From: Prochlorococcus sp. AG-363-A16 | GTDB lineage: Bacteria; Cyanobacteriota; Cyanobacteriia; PCC-6307; Cyanobiaceae | Assembly: GCA_003280345.1 (NCBI GenBank) | Contig: QCFB01000015.1 | Location: 1 to 43,024 of the forward strand | DNA length: 43,024 nt | Reading direction: 5' to 3' | In this document: piece by piece, positions 40,266-43,024 of the stretch | Position numbering within the stretch: the first letter of the stretch is position 1 | Layout: every line of letters begins with the position of its first letter | Program-made: the position numbers and the translations under genes | Notes under the pieces: generated by a model | What the model was told of the DNA's origin: nothing | The model's input: only the letters and a program-made list of their open reading frames with translations | Database searches by the model: none

Positions 40266-40338
40266 TCTGACAGAGTCCCTGTGTAATTAGTAATTAGCGG
40301 TACCTTCTGATTGCTAATTACATATAAGCTCTGTCAGA
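40266..40338 (+). terminator. Long stem-loop after the desaturase
   Basis: TCTGACAGAG (40266-40275) pairs perfectly with CTCTGTCAGA (40329-40338). Inside, TGTAATTAG and a second AATTAGC pair with GCTAATTACA. No strong U tract follows (TTTATTTAATT), so it may be a terminator or a processed RNA structure. The rest of the 40258-40563 gap shows only TTGACAG (40512) and its inverse CTGTCAA (40552). Confidence 0.6.
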
Positions 40339-40563
40339 TTTATTTAATTAATAGTGAAAGATAATCAGTTTGACAAAAAAATAATTAGTTTTATTGACTT
40401 TAGTTGCTTGAGAGCTCCCTTCTCTTGACTTAAGAGCTGGTCTTAGCGGTTGAATTAGAGCTTGATTCTGATAATTTCTATTGAGACAATTATCACCAAT
40501 GCTCCTCTACTTGACAGTCGAAGTATGGGTAGTTAACTGGCTTTTATATGCCTGTCAAACGAT

Positions 40564-40797
40564 ATGTATCCAGAAGGCTGGTTGATGAGCCCTGAAGGGA
40601 CGTCTCTTTTGTTTTTCGAGAAAGATCCAATGAATCCGCTGCATGAGGGCTTTGTAGGGTTCTGGCTGGTTACTGGAGTGAATTCCAAGCAATTTAGTTA
40701 TAGAAAAAGAACTTCCAAGGCTAAAGCTTTGGCTCAATGGAATCATTTGGCGATGCAAGGCTGGACAGTAGTTGCAGAAAGAGACCAAGCGGCATAA
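40564..40797 (+). CDS. DUF1651 family protein
   Basis: A 77-residue soluble protein: EGWLMSPEGTSLLFFEKD, FWLVTGVNSKQFSYRKRTS, then KAKALAQWNHLAMQGWTVV. The W-L-x-P-G, F-x-x-D, Arg/Lys turn and GW ending is the pattern of DUF1651, a family largely confined to marine picocyanobacteria. Full length. Function unknown. Confidence 0.75.
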   Translation: MYPEGWLMSPEGTSLLFFEKDPMNPLHEGFVGFWLVTGVNSKQFSYRKRTSKAKALAQWNHLAMQGWTVVAERDQAA

Positions 40798-40896
40798 AAC
40801 TTTAATCTTGACTCATAGTTATTTACTGATTGAGATAAGAGAAGCTAAAACCAATCAACTAGCCCCAGTCTAAACAAGCCAAAGAGGAAATTAAAA

Positions 40897-41058
40897 ATGT
40901 TCACTTTGCTTATTCGAAGACACCAGGCAAAGATCACGAGATGGAAAGCAAGGCTTGACTTAAGTGATTATCAGGTTTTCTGGATGGGCTTTGGTGAGGG
41001 TCTTCTTATTGGAGGTTTTCTTGGTCTTGGAGCCGCCTGGCTTTTTTTGCCAGCCTAA
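40897..41058 (+). CDS. 53-residue membrane mini-protein
   Basis: ATG 40897 with AGAGGA 9 bp upstream; TAA at 41056. A basic helix (MFTLLIRRHQAKITRWKARL) precedes one span, MGFGEGLLIGGFLGLGAAW. A good ribosome site and own hairpin downstream support it. No family known to me. Confidence 0.55.
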   Translation: MFTLLIRRHQAKITRWKARLDLSDYQVFWMGFGEGLLIGGFLGLGAAWLFLPA

Positions 41059-41079
41059 GGCGCCTTGATGAGGAGCCTT
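41057..41079 (+). terminator. Possible terminator of the 40897 mini-gene
   Basis: AAGGCGCCT, 5-base loop, AGGAGCCTT: eight of nine pairs, overlapping the stop codon. It is followed by CAAAAAAC and not a T tract, so termination on the + strand is uncertain. Confidence 0.35.
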
Positions 41080-41184
41080 CAAAAAACTCTTGAGGATTCG
41101 TAAATGTACTCCTTTAATAGTGGTTTCTATTTCTAAACAACATCTTTGCGATTGTGGGAATATTTAGCAAGGAAGATTGGTCCT

Positions 41185-41661
41185 ATGAGGAATTTTATTT
41201 TTCTAGCAGTATTTGCTCTATCGATTGGGGCTTGTTCTAAGAATCACCCTATTTCTTCTGGTCCATACCAAGCACTCAAATGTAGTTTGACAAATGGGAT
41301 TGAATCACCTAGTCAGTTTATTTTCAATAAGAACAACGGAAAACTTTATTATTTCGACCTTCTGACAGATCAATTCAAACCATTAACTAGAAGGGTTGAG
41401 GAAGGCCTTTATTTTGCTTCGATGCAGGAGTTTTCCTCCAGGCTCGAAACTTCTAGATTGGCTTTGTTGAAAGCAATTTTTGGAACGAAACTGGTGATCA
41501 CACAGATTGAATACTATGAGAACGATGCTTCTAATAAAAATGTCGTTAAACATATTATTCATTTGAGGTCACTTGTTATGAATCGGGTTTATCAGGATCT
41601 CGACGGTAAACATTTAAGGGTTAAAGAATATTGTGTTTGGATTGATCCCAAATTGAGTTAG
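41185..41661 (+). CDS. Lipoprotein of unknown function
   Basis: 158 residues from ATG 41185 (MRNFIFLAVFALSIGACSKN); the longer frame from 41146 adds 13 residues before a normal signal and is less likely. Lipobox SIGAC with lipidated Cys17. The mature part is beta-rich: QFIFNKNNGKLYYFDLLTDQ, ALLKAIFGTKLVITQIEYYE, HIIHLRSLVMNRVYQDLDG. Two further Cys. No family recognised. Confidence 0.7.
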   Translation: MRNFIFLAVFALSIGACSKNHPISSGPYQALKCSLTNGIESPSQFIFNKNNGKLYYFDLLTDQFKPLTRRVEEGLYFASMQEFSSRLETSRLALLKAIFGTKLVITQIEYYENDASNKNVVKHIIHLRSLVMNRVYQDLDGKHLRVKEYCVWIDPKLS

Positions 41662-41925
41662 TTCAGATATATAGTTCTCGCATTGACAAATTAATTGAGG
41701 GGCAGATCCCTTTCCAGTCGAGCACTATCTTTAAAGCAAAATCGCGTACATATCATTATCTGATTTTTCCAATATTAGATTTTAAAATGCTTTCAAATCA
41801 AACCAACTTGATCAAAACCCTATCTCACGTGTGACATTGTATTAAATAATTATCATCAAAAATCACTTGAGATTTAACTTAAAGTTAAGCATTTTGTTGA
41901 AGTTGTTAATTACTAATGCTCTTTC

Positions 41926-42738
41926 ATGAAAAACCGTCCTTTCCTGATTTCACTCTGCACAGTAATTGGTTGGTTTACAGGTACTTGGACTCAAGCAGTT
42001 CATTCCGCTGCTACAATTATTAAATGCTCTGGACAGATTCCCAATAAGACTGCATGTCTTATAAAACCTATCTCTTATGGAATTGATACCTATAGAGTAG
42101 ATATCTGTAAAGAGAATCCTTTCCCATCATCTCGTAGTTCAGCTGATTATGCTGGTGCTGGATGTATGACGTTATTTAATGGAAACGGCACACTTTATAA
42201 AGCAAAATTAGCGAAAGGATCTGGCTATAAACTTCCAGACGTTGGTAGGGAAGTTATAAAGCCTGGAACATATAAGTATTTGACTATGATTTTAAAAAAT
42301 GGTTTTAGAAGTTCAGGCAAATATACCAGCGGAGAGACTACTTGGAGAACAGTAGGACCGGATGTAGATAGCTTGAAAACAAGTAAGGGCGACCCTGTTG
42401 AGTTTACAGTTCAACTAAAAAATTGGCGAGGTAAATATGATCAAGATAATGACTACTGTGATAACAACGGTGGCACTTATTCTAGGTGTGAATTGAAATA
42501 TAATGGATATAATTTAACTGGGATTGGTTTAGGTAATGACTTTACAGAGACCTACGGGGTGAAAACATCTTATGTTTTTTATATGATTGAGTTGTTATCG
42601 CCAATAAGCTTGAATGAAGACTCTTATGGTGATTTTGAGATTAAAGTTAAGACTAACTTGGAAGTTTATGGCAATGGGAGCGAAGTTCTATCAATTTCTA
42701 CTGCCCCTTTTATATTTGAGGCAACTTATAAGAATTAG
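41926..42738 (+). CDS. Secreted protein of unknown function, upstream of a pilin-like gene
   Basis: 270 residues with a signal peptide (FLISLCTVIGWFTGTWTQAV, cleavage near HSAA). The mature part has paired cysteines (IIKCSGQIPNKTACLI; DICKEN with AGAGCMTLF; YCDNNGGTYSRCEL) and many beta strands, e.g. PGTYKYLTMILKNGF and GDFEIKVKTNLEVYG. PGTY/LTM-type phrases occur in pilus-associated and fimbrial subunits. The gene is 60 bp before a type IV pilin-like gene on the same strand, so export with a pilus is a fair guess. Confidence 0.65.
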   Translation: MKNRPFLISLCTVIGWFTGTWTQAVHSAATIIKCSGQIPNKTACLIKPISYGIDTYRVDICKENPFPSSRSSADYAGAGCMTLFNGNGTLYKAKLAKGSGYKLPDVGREVIKPGTYKYLTMILKNGFRSSGKYTSGETTWRTVGPDVDSLKTSKGDPVEFTVQLKNWRGKYDQDNDYCDNNGGTYSRCELKYNGYNLTGIGLGNDFTETYGVKTSYVFYMIELLSPISLNEDSYGDFEIKVKTNLEVYGNGSEVLSISTAPFIFEATYKN

Positions 42739-42798
42739 ACTTAGTAATGAGCCTGGAGATTCAAAGTACAAAAACTAAAGAGAACTAGGCGAATTGTT

Positions 42799-43024
42799 AT
42801 GGGTCAGATGCTGCCAAAAAGAAAGGAATTTGTGAAAACTGAATCGTTTTTTTTAGTAGTTAGAAATTTTTTCTTGATTAAGCAAGAGGATGGATTCACT
42901 TATATAGAGTTTATCGTTGCAGTGGTGATTTTTGGAGCTATTTCTTCATTAGCTGTTCCTCAATTTAAGCCTACTCTTAATAAATTTAGGCAAAAGGAAG
43001 CTTCTGTGATTGTGGCTTCCATGA
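42799..43024 (+). CDS. Type IV pilin-like protein (partial, runs off the window)
   Basis: ATG 42799; 75 codons are visible. A long basic leader (about 31 residues ending IKQEDG) is followed by the prepilin peptidase site G|FTYIE and the hydrophobic N-terminal helix FIVAVVIFGAISSLAVPQF, then KPTLNKFRQKEASVIVASM. Glu5 of the mature pilin is present. Membership in the pilin/pseudopilin class is firm; whether major pilin, minor pilin or competence pseudopilin needs the missing part. Confidence 0.85.
   Translation, partial: MGQMLPKRKEFVKTESFFLVVRNFFLIKQEDGFTYIEFIVAVVIFGAISSLAVPQFKPTLNKFRQKEASVIVASM

Overview
The window looks like a low-light Prochlorococcus or close picocyanobacterial genome. The signs are two tandem high-light-inducible (Hli) genes, DUF3764-, DUF1651-, DUF1330- and DUF2905-type proteins, many 30-60 residue membrane proteins packed end to end, a CP12-like mini-protein, and a FAD2/DesA-type plus a second DesA-type lipid desaturase. 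The DNA is AT-rich by eye. Unlike streamlined high-light Prochlorococcus, it has long intergenic gaps, several decayed genes, and one family of interspersed repeats found in nearly every long gap outside two sub-regions. No complete tRNA, rRNA, CRISPR array, integrase or transposase was found. A 3-prime tRNA-Pro-like fragment near 3.6 kb suggests an old tRNA-targeted island border.

Layout. 0-3.4 kb: end of an unknown gene, a fusion of a T4 endonuclease V-type pyrimidine-dimer glycosylase with a cupin, and a FAD2-like desaturase. 3.6-8.3 kb: tRNA remnant, alkyltransferase-like protein (PWHR), a 40-residue acidic protein, a + strand chain of overlapping mini-genes (including DUF2905), peroxiredoxin Q, then a - strand run of mini membrane proteins ending in two hli genes. 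8.8-12.5 kb: class II aldolase and mtnA (methylthioribose-1-P/5-deoxyribose salvage), an exported protein and a CYP120-like P450. 12.6-16.3 kb: two copies of a roughly 370-bp direct repeat around an SDR, a dienelactone-hydrolase-like protein and two decayed genes. 16.6-18.7 kb: coiled-coil protein, CP12-like mini-protein, OsmC-cupin fusion, VOC protein. 18.9-24.7 kb: a visibly more AT-rich block with FkbH, acyl carrier protein, MBOAT acyltransferase, SGNH-like esterase and a methyltransferase. 24.7-34.3 kb: DUF1330 protein, small Cys-rich and exported proteins, EamA exporter, gamma-glutamyltranspeptidase, 2OG oxygenase, AEC transporter, GC-richer SelO, rhomboid protease. 34.8-43 kb: a 1225-residue autotransporter with BspA-like (DUF285) repeats, a second copy of the acidic mini-protein, a second desaturase, DUF1651 protein, lipoprotein, secreted protein and the start of a type IV pilin-like gene.

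The two strongest candidates for undescribed biology are these. (1) An oriented element of about 145 bp, about 17 copies including partial ones. A pair of 11-bp direct repeats lies a near-constant 59 bp upstream of a conserved core, and a second pair lies 52-54 bp downstream. All copies lie on the + strand, often 8-20 bp from the start codon of a - strand gene. (2) The FkbH-ACP-MBOAT-SGNH cassette, which in principle could charge a three-carbon glyceryl unit from central metabolism onto an ACP and transfer it to a surface glycan. Two further cupin fusions and two families of duplicated mini-genes are also notable. All alignments and spacings were done by eye.
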